NCBI GenBank assembly: GCA_964528755.1
Contig: CAZGWN010000030.1
Coordinates: forward strand, 1 to 37,955
Length of the DNA: 37,955 nucleotides
DNA from: Raineyella sp964528755
Lineage (GTDB): Bacteria > Actinomycetota > Actinomycetes > Propionibacteriales > Propionibacteriaceae
Direction of reading: 5' to 3'
In this document: positions 8,718 through 16,595 of the stretch, one piece after another
How the letters are laid out: each line of letters begins with the position of its first letter
Numbering within the stretch: position 1 is the stretch's first letter
Program-made: the position numbers and the translations under genes
Notes under the pieces: generated by a model
What the model was told of the DNA's origin: nothing
Databases searched by the model: none
What the model saw: the letters and a program-made list of their open reading frames with translations, nothing else

Positions 8718-8851
8718 AGGCAGCTCACACCCGCGGCGGCGCGGGAGTTCCGATCACCGGAACCGGTCGGAGTCCGGGCAAGTCCTGGCCGGGGACGCCG
8801 TCGCATGGGACCCTGGAAGGGCGGGCGACGGGGCCCGCCGACAGGAGGCCG

Positions 8852-10711
8852 ATGAGCGTCGAACTCACCGTGGTCCGCGACGTCCTCGCGGCCCATCCGC
8901 CCTGGCGCCGGCTGCCAGCGGCCGTGCGGGAGACCTTGCCGGCCCGGATGCGCATGCGCTACTTCCGTCGCGGGTCGGTCATCCTCGCGGCCGGCCAGGT
9001 CGCCGAGGAAGTCGCGCTGCTGCGGTCCGGTGCGGTTGACATCACCGACGCCAACGGGACGCTGGTCGAACGCGGCGACGAGGGCACCACCTTCGGCGTG
9101 TCGTCGGCCCGGGACGGAAAGCCGTCCCGCTACACCATGACGGCATTGGAGGACAGCCTCGTCCTCACCCTGCCCGCCGCCGACTTCCGGGAGCTGCTGG
9201 CCGGCGACGACGACTTCAACCGGTTCTTCGCCGACCAGTCCGCGGTCCGGATGCGTGCCGCCGCCGAGGCGGTCGCACCGCCGGGGGCCGGCCGGGACGT
9301 GCTGCGCACACCGTTGGCCGAGGTGGTCCGCCGCGAGCCGGTCGCGGTGGAGGCAACGGAGACGATTCGCGACGCCGCCCGGCTGATGACCCGGGAGGGG
9401 GTATCGGCGCTGCTCGTCACCCGGGCGGGCCGGCTGGCGGGGATCGTCACCGACCGCGACATGCGCCGCCGCGTCGTCGCCGAGGAACATCCCGCCGATC
9501 GACCGGTGGCCACCATCATGACCGCCGATCCGACCGTCACCACACCGGGGGCGACGGCGGTCGAGGCGATGCTGACGATGATGCAGCGCGGCTTCCACCA
9601 CCTGCCGGTGGTGGCCGACGGCCGGCCGGTCGGGATGATCACCAGCGGCGACCTGATGCGCCTCCAGCAGGGCAATCCGGTCGCGTTGGTGGGCGCCATC
9701 GAAACCTGCGACAGTCTGGAGACGCTCATCGAGGCCCGTGGACGGCTGCCGGCGGTGGTCCACGACCTGGTCCGCGCCGACGCCACCGCGGTCGAGATCG
9801 GCCGGGTGATCACCGCGGTGGCCGATGCCGTCACCCGTACGCTGATCCGGCTCACCGAGGCCGAGATCGGCCCGCCACCGGGCCCGTACGCCTGGGTCGC
9901 CCTGGGGTCGCAGGGACGACGCGAGATGGTGCTGTCCTCCGACCAGGACCACGCGCTGATCCTGCCCGACGACCTGCCCGAGGCCGACCGTGGGTGGTAC
10001 GGGCGACTCGCCGGGCGGGTCACCGAGGGACTGGCCTCCTGTGGGCAGGCCCTGTGCCCGGGCGACATCATGGCGTCCAACCCGGCCTGGCGCCTGACCC
10101 GGGGCCAGTGGCTGGGCGTCTTCCGGGGCTGGATCGCCGAGCCGGACGCGGACGCCGTGCTGCATGCCGACACCTTCTTCGACATGCGGCCGGTCACCGG
10201 GTCCTCGATCGCCGAACCGCTGCTGGCGGCGGTGCGGCGGGACTCCGGGAGTAACCCCAGGTTCCTGGCCCGGCTGGCGTCCGAGGCCGTACGGTGGCAG
10301 CCGCCGCTGGGGTTCTTCCGCGGATTCGTGCTGGACCGGACCGGGGAACGGTCCCGTGGGCTCGACCTCAAGGCCGGGGGGATCGCCGCGCTGGTCCAGA
10401 TCGCACGAATCCATGCGCTGGCCGGCGGGATCGCCGAGGTGGGCACCCAGGCCCGGCTGACCGCCGCGGCCGCTTCCGGGACGCTGTCGCAGGAACGGGC
10501 CGAGGATCTCCGCGCGGCCCACGAACTGATCTGCATGCTCCGGGCCCGACACCAGGTCGCCCTCGCCCGGGCCGGACAGGCGGCCGACAACGTCATCGAC
10601 CCGACCCCGTTGTCGACGATCGACAGGCACGGGCTGCGCAGCGCCTTCCGGCTGGTCCGCGAGGCGCAGCAGGAGGTCGCCTACACCTATCGGCTGCACG
10701 CGGTGATGTGA
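8852..10711 (+). CDS. Cyclic-nucleotide-binding / CBS-pair / DUF294 nucleotidyltransferase-like signalling protein
   Basis: A 619-aa multidomain protein. Residues about 20-130 form a cNMP-binding-type beta-barrel (RRGSVILAAGQVAEEVALLRSG). Residues about 150-275 hold two CBS motifs (REPVAVEATETIRDAARLMTREGVSALLV and a second ending GMITSGDLMRLQQGN). A DUF294 nucleotidyltransferase-like domain follows with GSQGRREMVLSSDQDHALI, where the DxD metal pair is intact, then a DUF294_C helical domain. These proteins resemble GlnD-type uridylyltransferases and are thought to be adenylate- or cNMP-responsive sensors; the target is unknown. The ATG at 8852 is chosen for AGGAGG at 8843-8848. Its stop codon overlaps the start of the exonuclease gene by 1 nt, a pairing often seen for this family. 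Confidence 0.9.
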   Translation: MSVELTVVRDVLAAHPPWRRLPAAVRETLPARMRMRYFRRGSVILAAGQVAEEVALLRSGAVDITDANGTLVERGDEGTTFGVSSARDGKPSRYTMTALEDSLVLTLPAADFRELLAGDDDFNRFFADQSAVRMRAAAEAVAPPGAGRDVLRTPLAEVVRREPVAVEATETIRDAARLMTREGVSALLVTRAGRLAGIVTDRDMRRRVVAEEHPADRPVATIMTADPTVTTPGATAVEAMLTMMQRGFHHLPVVADGRPVGMITSGDLMRLQQGNPVALVGAIETCDSLETLIEARGRLPAVVHDLVRADATAVEIGRVITAVADAVTRTLIRLTEAEIGPPPGPYAWVALGSQGRREMVLSSDQDHALILPDDLPEADRGWYGRLAGRVTEGLASCGQALCPGDIMASNPAWRLTRGQWLGVFRGWIAEPDADAVLHADTFFDMRPVTGSSIAEPLLAAVRRDSGSNPRFLARLASEAVRWQPPLGFFRGFVLDRTGERSRGLDLKAGGIAALVQIARIHALAGGIAEVGTQARLTAAAASGTLSQERAEDLRAAHELICMLRARHQVALARAGQAADNVIDPTPLSTIDRHGLRSAFRLVREAQQEVAYTYRLHAVM

Positions 10712-11370
10712 TGGCCCGCGAGGTGCCGCCGCAGGTGCAGCGGTTCTTGGCGACGCCGCAGCCGGGCCGGCGGGCGTCGGTGGCCGACCTGCGCCTGCTG
10801 GCGGTCGACATGGAGACGACCGGTCTCGATCCGCGGACCGCCGTCACCCTGAGCCTCGGCTGGGTGCCCGTCGACCGGTCGGCGGTCGTGCTGGGTGAGG
10901 CCGACGAGGTGCTGCTGCGCCCCGATCCCGCCGACCTCGGCGCGGCCGGGGTCGGTCAGAGCGCCACCCTCCACGGGCTGACCGACGACCGGCTCGGCCG
11001 CGGCGTCGACCCGGCCCTCGGGTGGGCCCGGCTGGTGGAGGCGCTGACCGGCCGGGTGTTGCTGGCCCACCATGCCGCCCTGGAGGTGGCGCTGCTGGAG
11101 TCCGCTGCCAGGCGCCTGTGGGGGGTACGGCTGCGGGTCCGCAGCGTGGACACGATGGCGTTGCAGGCCCGGATCGTCGCGCCCGGATTTGCCGACGAAC
11201 CCGGACCCGAGCAGTTGCGACTGTGGACCGCCCGGGCCCGATTCGGCCTGCCGGCGGTGCAGGCCCACGACGCGCTGCACGACGCCTTGTCGTGCGCCGA
11301 GCTCTACCTGGCCCAGGTCGCCGAACTCGGGCTGGGCGACGGGCGGCTGCGGGACCTGTCCCACCGCTGA
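10711..11370 (+). CDS. DEDDh-type 3'-5' exonuclease (DnaQ-like)
   Basis: A 219-aa protein with the ribonuclease-H-like exonuclease fold. The ExoI motif reads LLAVDMETTGLDP near residues 30-42, giving the D-x-E metal ligands. The ExoII region is LLAHHAALEVALLE, with a His where many members have Asn, and its acidic residue is shifted. ExoIII reads HDALHDALSCAELYL near 190-204, with the conserved His and Asp. The enzyme would trim 3' ends of DNA or RNA. TGATG couples its start to the upstream CBS/DUF294 gene, suggesting joint function in nucleotide signalling or salvage. Downstream is the TetR control region. Confidence 0.85.
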   Translation: MAREVPPQVQRFLATPQPGRRASVADLRLLAVDMETTGLDPRTAVTLSLGWVPVDRSAVVLGEADEVLLRPDPADLGAAGVGQSATLHGLTDDRLGRGVDPALGWARLVEALTGRVLLAHHAALEVALLESAARRLWGVRLRVRSVDTMALQARIVAPGFADEPGPEQLRLWTARARFGLPAVQAHDALHDALSCAELYLAQVAELGLGDGRLRDLSHR

Positions 11371-11412
11371 GCGAGGCGGCGGGCGGCCCCCGTGGTGCGT
11401 GCCCCCGACGAG

Positions 11413-11418
11413 TTGACA
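11413..11418 (+). promoter_or_regulatory. Putative -35 element (TTGACA) of the tetR operon
   Basis: A perfect TTGACA lies 96 bp before the TetR start. No good -10 is found at 17 bp (GAGACT at 11436-11441 is the best), so the exact promoter remains uncertain. The A/T-rich operator immediately follows. Confidence 0.4.
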
Positions 11419-11444
11419 GACCCGTTCATCCGACCGAGACTTTA

Positions 11445-11467
11445 AATAGTCCGACGGTCGGTTTATT
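11445..11467 (+). promoter_or_regulatory. Palindromic operator, probable TetR autoregulatory site
   Basis: A 23-bp palindrome centred on G11456 has arms AATAGTCCGAC and GTCGGTTTATT; 9 of 11 positions are complementary. It lies 41 bp upstream of the TetR start in a short A/T-rich island of an otherwise very GC-rich region. Autorepression of the TetR-hydrolase operon is the simplest reading. Confidence 0.6.
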
Positions 11468-11508
11468 AGTCTGGGTCGGTACACGAGCCGGTCCCCGAGG
11501 AGGGTGCG

Positions 11509-12234
11509 ATGGCAAGAGTCCGCAACGACGAGGAGTACGCGCGCAAGCGTGACGCCATTCTCGACGTCGCCGAAGGGTTGGTGTTCTCCAAGGGGTACGA
11601 GCGCCTGGCGATCAGCGATCTGATGACGGAGACCGGCATCTCCAAGGGCGCGCTGTACTACTACTTCGGGTCCAAGCGGGAGGTCCTGCAGGGTCTGCTC
11701 GAGCGCCGGCTGGCGCGTTGGGACGCCCGCCTCGGGCCGGTCTGCGACGGTCACGGCTCGCCGACCACTCGACTGCGCGAGTTCCTCAGGACGTTGGCCG
11801 GAGCGAAGTCGGAGGACCGCGGCTTCCTCGTCGACGTGCTGCGCAGCGTCTACGCCGAGGAGAACCTCATCGTCTATGCCTCGACCCGGACCTCGCTGGC
11901 GGACCGGCTGCTGCCCCGCTTGACCGCCATCATCGCGGACGGCTGCGCCGACGGCAGTTTCACCGTTGCCGCACCCGAGGCGACCGCCCGGGTCGTCCTG
12001 TCCCTGCTGCAGGAGTGTGCCGACCGGATCGGTCGGTTGTTGATCGCGGTGGCCGACGGTGAGGCGCGACCGGCGGATGTCGAGACGCAGGCAACGGCCT
12101 ATGTGGAAGCGCTGCACCGCACGCTCGGGGCAGCCCCCGGCACCCTCGACTTCATCGGTACGGACGACCTTCGGCGATGGGTGCGGGCCGCGTGCGATCA
12201 ACAGGCGCCGGTCGACCGGGCGGAGGTGTCATGA
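11509..12234 (+). CDS. TetR/AcrR family transcriptional regulator
   Basis: A 241-aa repressor. The N-terminal DNA-binding domain covers about residues 10-60 (RDAILDVAEGLVFSKGYERLAISDLMTETGISKGALYYYFGSKREVL), a classic TetR HTH. The ligand-binding part is helical and has no assignable effector. GAGGAGGGTGCG precedes the ATG. The gene overlaps the lactonase-like gene by 4 nt (ATGA), so repressor and enzyme are translationally coupled, and a palindromic operator lies just upstream. The effector is probably the substrate or product of the downstream hydrolases. Confidence 0.93.
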   Translation: MARVRNDEEYARKRDAILDVAEGLVFSKGYERLAISDLMTETGISKGALYYYFGSKREVLQGLLERRLARWDARLGPVCDGHGSPTTRLREFLRTLAGAKSEDRGFLVDVLRSVYAEENLIVYASTRTSLADRLLPRLTAIIADGCADGSFTVAAPEATARVVLSLLQECADRIGRLLIAVADGEARPADVETQATAYVEALHRTLGAAPGTLDFIGTDDLRRWVRAACDQQAPVDRAEVS

Positions 12235-13229
12235 AGGCGTACGCCTTGCATCTCGGCGACACGCGGGTGCCGTTCGGCCAGTTCTACGGTGGCGGCAGCA
12301 GCGCCCGTGACATCGTCGATGTCCTCCGCGACCGAACGCACAACATCGTCGTCCCCGTCTACGCCTACCTGGTCGATCATCCCCGGCACGGGCCGATCAT
12401 GATCGACACCGGGCTGAACTGGCAGCAGGCCCACGCCCACCGGGACTACTACGCCGGCCCGATCCTCAGACTCGCCTTCGACGAGGACGAGTACCTGATG
12501 ACGCCGGAGCAGCGCCTCGGGGACCAGTTGGCGCGGTTCGGGATGTCCACCGAGGACGTCGGCACGGTCGTCCTGACGCACCTCCACGAAGACCATCTCG
12601 GTGGTGTCCGCCAGCTCCTCGGCGCCCGATTCCTGGTCTCACGGGCGGACTGGATGTCACGAAACCTCGGGATCTGGGCGTTCCGGCGCACCCCGTCGCT
12701 CAAGCATGTCCTCACCGATCCCGACCTGGTCGACTTCACCTCCGGCCCGGTCGGCCCGTTCCCCGCGTCCCAGGACGTCTTTGGTGACGGAAGTGTCATC
12801 CTGCTGCCGACGCCCGGTCACTCGGTGGGGCACACCAGCGTCCTGGTCGACGACGGCAGCGGTTGGCGGCTGCTGTGTGTGGGCGACACTCTCTACACCA
12901 TCCGGCACCTCGCCGACGGACAGATCCGCCCGATCATGCTCGGCCGCCGGGGCCGCGACCGGCAACTGGCGTCGATCGCCAGGATCCGCGAGCTGGCGCG
13001 GGCGATGCCCGAGCTCGTCATCGCCCCGGGCCATGACCACACCGAGTACGGCGCCGCACTGGCGGCGCTGCTCTCCGGGGAGGTCGACGCCGCGGCGGCC
13101 GGTGCCTTCCGGGCGCGGGCCGACGCCTTGTTCACCCCTGGTGGAGCGCTACGTGAACCGTCGCATCCGCACTACCTGCCCGATCCCGCCGGCGGCGTGG
13201 TCGGACACGTCGAGTGGAGCGACCGGTGA
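12231..13229 (+). CDS. Metallo-beta-lactamase-fold hydrolase, N-acyl homoserine lactonase-like
   Basis: The 332-aa protein carries the zinc-binding HxHxDH motif as HLHEDH (residues 117-122), then GHSVGH (197-201), the bridging Asp in CVGDTLY (219) and a final His in APGHDH (268-270). This set and its order match AHL-lactonase (AiiA/AttM) type enzymes, which hydrolyse lactone rings. At 332 aa it is longer than AiiA (about 250 aa), so the substrate may be another lactone or ester. The start is the ATG in the ATGA overlap with tetR. The next gene is a damaged alpha/beta hydrolase, so the operon may once have carried two sequential hydrolysis steps. Confidence 0.82.
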   Translation: MKAYALHLGDTRVPFGQFYGGGSSARDIVDVLRDRTHNIVVPVYAYLVDHPRHGPIMIDTGLNWQQAHAHRDYYAGPILRLAFDEDEYLMTPEQRLGDQLARFGMSTEDVGTVVLTHLHEDHLGGVRQLLGARFLVSRADWMSRNLGIWAFRRTPSLKHVLTDPDLVDFTSGPVGPFPASQDVFGDGSVILLPTPGHSVGHTSVLVDDGSGWRLLCVGDTLYTIRHLADGQIRPIMLGRRGRDRQLASIARIRELARAMPELVIAPGHDHTEYGAALAALLSGEVDAAAAGAFRARADALFTPGGALREPSHPHYLPDPAGGVVGHVEWSDR

Positions 13230-13290
13230 GCACGCCCATCCGGGACCACACCTCAACCACGCCGGAGCCGAACGGGAAAGGACGGCAACT

Positions 13291-14288
13291 CTGAGGATCG
13301 ACTACTCCGACAAGACGGTCGGCGGGTTCACCTACGAGTTCGTGCGCGGACTGTCGACGCAGGAGACCGGCGCCGCCGAGTTCGGCGAGTGCATGGAGAC
13401 CGCGCGGCGGATCAGGCGCAACGACCTCGAGAGTTGGACCCGGGAATGGACCCGCACCGCCGATCGCGTCGCGGCGGCCGCCGAGCATGGGTGGAACTGT
13501 CTGATCTTCGAGGGCCCGGGCCAGTGGGGAGCGCTCAAGCGCAATCCTGGCCTGGTGTTCCGGCCCGACGACGAGAAGCCGGTCGGTGCGGCCATCGACT
13601 ATCTGGAGACCCGGCCCGACGTCGATACCGACCGGTTGGCCATCATCGGCTACTCGATGGGCGGCTACCTCGCCCCGCGCGGCGCGCTGGACCCGAGGAT
13701 CAAGGCCTGCGTCCCGAACTCCCTGGTCGTCGACTGCGGTGCAGCGGCCCGCGCCGGGATGGAGGGTCTGGTGAAGAGCCAGAAGCTGATGGACTTCTCG
13801 TTCCGGGTCGCCCGGAAACTGCTCGTACCCGTGCAGTGGGGATTCCAACACTCACAATGGACCCTCGGCATCCGTACGGCGCAGGACTGGATCGACGTCT
13901 ACGAGCCGTACACGCTGGTCGGGCTGGAAGGCCGATACCGAAATCCCATGCTCTTCCTCTTCGGCGAGGACGACATCCGCGATGCCGCAGCGCCCTCCGC
14001 CGAGATCGTCCGGGGGCTGCTCGACTTCATCCTGTCGCTGGACTGCCCGCGCAGCGTGCGGCTGTTCACGGCCGAGGAGGGCGCCTCGAGCCATTGCCAG
14101 ATCGGCGGGCTGTCCTACGCCCGGGCGACCGTGTTCTCCTGGCTCGACCACGTCCTGCTCGGAGGGCCCGAACCGACCTCGGCCGACCCCCGGGCCGGCG
14201 AGAGGTTCGTGGAGGCCTTCGGGCGGTACGGGGGCCGGAGGCGGCGGCCCGGGCCACCGAGGTGCTCCGGGTCGCGACCCTGTACTGA
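13291..14288 (+). pseudogene. Alpha/beta hydrolase, disrupted (CTG start, internal deletion, 3' frameshift)
   Basis: The frame beginning LRIDYSDKTVGGFTYEF matches the N-terminus of large alpha/beta hydrolases of the dipeptidyl-peptidase-like or pseudooxynicotine-hydrolase-like type, but three defects are visible. There is no ATG/GTG at the expected start: GGGAAAGGA (13274-13282) is followed 8 nt later by CTG. The sequence passes directly from RVAAAAE to HGWNCLIFEGPGQ, skipping what in relatives is a central block of roughly 90-100 residues including the oxyanion-hole strand (from memory of the family). At the five-G run 14230-14234 the frame is lost: adding one G restores GGPEAAARATEVLRVATLY and a stop at 14286-14288, whereas the uncorrected frame runs to 14445 into the AraC gene. 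The Ser nucleophile (GYSMGG, codon 13654), GEDD acid and SSHC histidine remain. Confidence 0.68.
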
Positions 14289-14334
14289 GCAGCGCCGCCA
14301 CCCCGATCCGGTCGAGGTGGTGGTATCGATGACT

Positions 14335-15189
14335 TCAGGGTGCCGTGGCACCGTGGCCGCCGTCGTGAATGATCCGGAACTCCTCGGCGAGCCAGCCGCC
14401 CGGGCTGATCCCGGCATAGCGAGAGAACTCGCGGGTCAGGTGTGACTGGTCGGCGAACCCGGTCAACTCCGCGACCCGGGCGAGATCGGCCCTCCCGTGG
14501 CGGCGAGCCTGACGGGCCAGCATCGTCGTCGCCCGCGAGAAACGGATGAGTCCGGCCACGGCCTTGGGTGCCAACCCCACTTCGCGGCGGAACAGCGTGC
14601 CCAGGTGGCGCGGGGTCAACGCCACGCGATCGGCGAGATCATCGATGCGGGCGCGCCCGCCGGTGCGCTCCAGTTCGGCCCACGCGTGCGCGAATTCGGG
14701 ACGTACCTGGACGTGAGGGTCGATCCGCCCGCGCATCCGGGCGGTCAGCCGCGCGAAGCCGGTCGGCCAGTCGCCGGACTCGGCCACCTCCTCGTGCAAC
14801 CGCCGACCCCAGATGCCCAGCACCGGTTCGGCGTCGAAGTCGGTGGTGCTGAGTTCGGCGGCCGGAAACCCGAACAGCGCCCGTGCGGCCAACGGGTGCA
14901 CGGCCAACTGGATCCCGGCCTGGGCACGGCCCTGATCCACCGCGGATGCGCGGGTGTGCAGCCCGGACAGGAGGACGGGGGCGGGCCGGGCGGTCGTCAG
15001 CCCGCTCCCGGTGGCCGCGGCGCGCACGCCGTCGTCGAGGGAGACGATGAAGGTCAGGTGTGCCGAAGGCAGGCCGCGGTGTATGCCTCCCGGCGTTCCC
15101 GGCCCCCGGTAGCCGACCACGGAAACGGCGCCCGGGACACCGGCGGCGGAGTGCCGGACAAACTCCCAGTCCAGTGCTGTGTGAGCCAC
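14335..15189 (-). CDS. AraC family transcriptional regulator
   Basis: A 284-aa protein with a C-terminal AraC/XylS DNA-binding domain (about residues 180-270). The first HTH lies near DDLADRVALTPRHLGTLFRREVG and the second near RVAELTGFADQSHLTREFSRYAGISPGGW. The N-terminal 150 residues are a ligand-binding domain of the DUF6597-like cupin type (HLTFIVSLDDG). It converges on the damaged hydrolase gene. The GTG start at 15189 lies 6 nt after a TAGCAT hexamer, consistent with a leaderless mRNA. The target is unknown. Confidence 0.9.
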   Translation of the reverse strand: MAHTALDWEFVRHSAAGVPGAVSVVGYRGPGTPGGIHRGLPSAHLTFIVSLDDGVRAAATGSGLTTARPAPVLLSGLHTRASAVDQGRAQAGIQLAVHPLAARALFGFPAAELSTTDFDAEPVLGIWGRRLHEEVAESGDWPTGFARLTARMRGRIDPHVQVRPEFAHAWAELERTGGRARIDDLADRVALTPRHLGTLFRREVGLAPKAVAGLIRFSRATTMLARQARRHGRADLARVAELTGFADQSHLTREFSRYAGISPGGWLAEEFRIIHDGGHGATAP

Positions 15190-15195
15190 GTCACC

Positions 15196-15201
15196 ATGCT
15201 A
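15196..15201 (-). promoter_or_regulatory. Putative -10 (TAGCAT) of leaderless araC-type gene
   Basis: On the minus strand TAGCAT is followed by 6 nt and then the GTG start of the AraC gene. No ribosome binding site is present. Confidence 0.5.
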
Positions 15202-15327
15202 GCTGCGCCGCCCATCGTCGGTCGGGACTACAACAGCCACTGGGCCAGTGCGCGCACGGCGCAGACCAGGGAGAACGCCTCGGTCGGACGGGGAAGGCGC
15301 TTGCCGGGTCGTCCTCGTGCCGAGGCC

Positions 15328-15831
15328 TCAGCCCTCGTGCAGGTCCAGCAGCGTCCAGGTCAGGTCCGGCAGTTCGACCAGGGTCGGCCGCAGACCTGCC
15401 CCGAGCACCACCCGGGCCCACGGACCGAGGCATTCGCCGCCGACGACGGGCGCGTCGATCCACTCGCAGACGACTTCGCCGGGGCCGTGCAGCCCGTCGA
15501 TCACCTTGGTCGGGCGGAACTGGTCGCCCGGACGGCCCCACAGCGGCAGCAGGTGCGGCCACAGCAGGACCAGCGCCGGGTGATACCACCCTGGCGGGAA
15601 CTCCTCCGCACGGCGCCTCGCGCCGCTGACCTGATGGACCTCGTAGGACTGCACGGTCTCGCCGGTCCCGATCCACTCCGTGTCGGCGGCTTGGACGACC
15701 CACCGGTCCCCGGGCGCGACGGCGACCTCGAAATGCGCGTCGCCGTCACTGACCACCGCCGCCGCCTGCCGATTCCGTCCGGCGGCGAGGATCCGGCCGA
15801 CGAGGTCGGCGAACGCGGGATCGAGAGCCAC
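15328..15831 (-). CDS. Hypothetical protein, third gene of the murT-gatD operon
   Basis: I do not recognise this 167-aa protein. It is soluble, acidic and rich in Trp and Pro (FPPGWYHPALVLLWPHLLPLWG near the middle), with no signal peptide or membrane segment. Codon use is normal for the region. It begins with a GTG 11 bp after the gatD stop codon, so it is probably the last gene of the murT-gatD transcript. That position suggests, but does not show, a role linked to cell-wall amidation. Downstream, a 138-bp gap precedes the AraC gene. Confidence 0.65.
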   Translation of the reverse strand: MALDPAFADLVGRILAAGRNRQAAAVVSDGDAHFEVAVAPGDRWVVQAADTEWIGTGETVQSYEVHQVSGARRRAEEFPPGWYHPALVLLWPHLLPLWGRPGDQFRPTKVIDGLHGPGEVVCEWIDAPVVGGECLGPWARVVLGAGLRPTLVELPDLTWTLLDLHEG

Positions 15832-15842
15832 GGCAGATCCGA

Positions 15843-16595
15843 TCAGTGGCGGACGGCGGCGCGGACGGCGGCCAGGCGTTCGGCGCGCAACTCGTCGGTG
15901 TCGGGACGGGGCAGGGGGTCGAGCCGGTGGCCGAGGGCCAGCTCGAGCAGGAAGTCGGCGAACCTCGGGTTGCGCGCCAGCACCGGCCCGTGCGGGTAGC
16001 TTCCGACGACGTGGCCCGCGACGGCACCCTCGGTGCGGTCCGGGTCCCCGTTGCCGACGCCGATCTCGACGTCCGCCAAGGGGGTCACCCCGGATCCCGG
16101 GGTGGTGATGCCGCCGTGATTCTCGAAGCCGGTGACCAGCGCGTCCCCGCCGGTGATCGGGGTGACGTCGCCGGGCAGCGGGCGCAGCGTGGTGAGGATC
16201 TCCCCGACGGCCCGCTCGGGCCCGCGGCGGGTCTCCACGTCGAGCAGGCCGAGACCGGGCATCACCTCGTCATGGTCGCCGACGGTGAAGGTCCGGCCGA
16301 GGATCTGGTAGCCGGCGCACACCCCGAACACCACCGCGCCACGATCGGCCGCCCGGTGCAGGGTCCCCTCGCGGGTCAACAGCCGTACGGCCGTCGTCTG
16401 GGCGCCGTCCTCGCCGCCGCCCAGCAGGTAGAGGTCGGCGTCGCCGGGAATCGGTGTGCCCGGTTCGGCGATCGTCAGGTGCGGCTCGTACCCGCGCCAG
16501 GCGAGCCGCTTCACCAGCACCATGGCGTTGCCCCGGTCGCCGTAGATGCCCAGCAGCGACTGGTAGACGAGGACGATGTGGACCGGTCGGCTCAT
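15843..16595 (-). CDS. gatD: Lipid II isoglutaminyl synthase, glutamine amidotransferase subunit GatD
   Basis: GatD releases ammonia from glutamine for MurT, which amidates the alpha-carboxyl of D-glutamate in the lipid II stem peptide. The 250-aa protein has a class I (CobB/CobQ-like) glutaminase fold. The nucleophile Cys93 lies in VFGVCAGYQILG, and the catalytic His is probably H202 in GSYPHGPVLARNP. The N-terminal YQSLLGIYGDRGNA and LLGGGEDGAQ are strongly GatD-like. Its ATG overlaps the murT stop by 4 nt, as expected for subunits of one complex. Confidence 0.95.
   Translation of the reverse strand: MSRPVHIVLVYQSLLGIYGDRGNAMVLVKRLAWRGYEPHLTIAEPGTPIPGDADLYLLGGGEDGAQTTAVRLLTREGTLHRAADRGAVVFGVCAGYQILGRTFTVGDHDEVMPGLGLLDVETRRGPERAVGEILTTLRPLPGDVTPITGGDALVTGFENHGGITTPGSGVTPLADVEIGVGNGDPDRTEGAVAGHVVGSYPHGPVLARNPRFADFLLELALGHRLDPLPRPDTDELRAERLAAVRAAVRH

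Noticed and set aside
8748..8762. Imperfect palindrome TTCCG-N5-CGGAA between the MFS and CBS/DUF294 genes
   Set aside because: Only five-base arms; such matches are frequent in GC-rich DNA.
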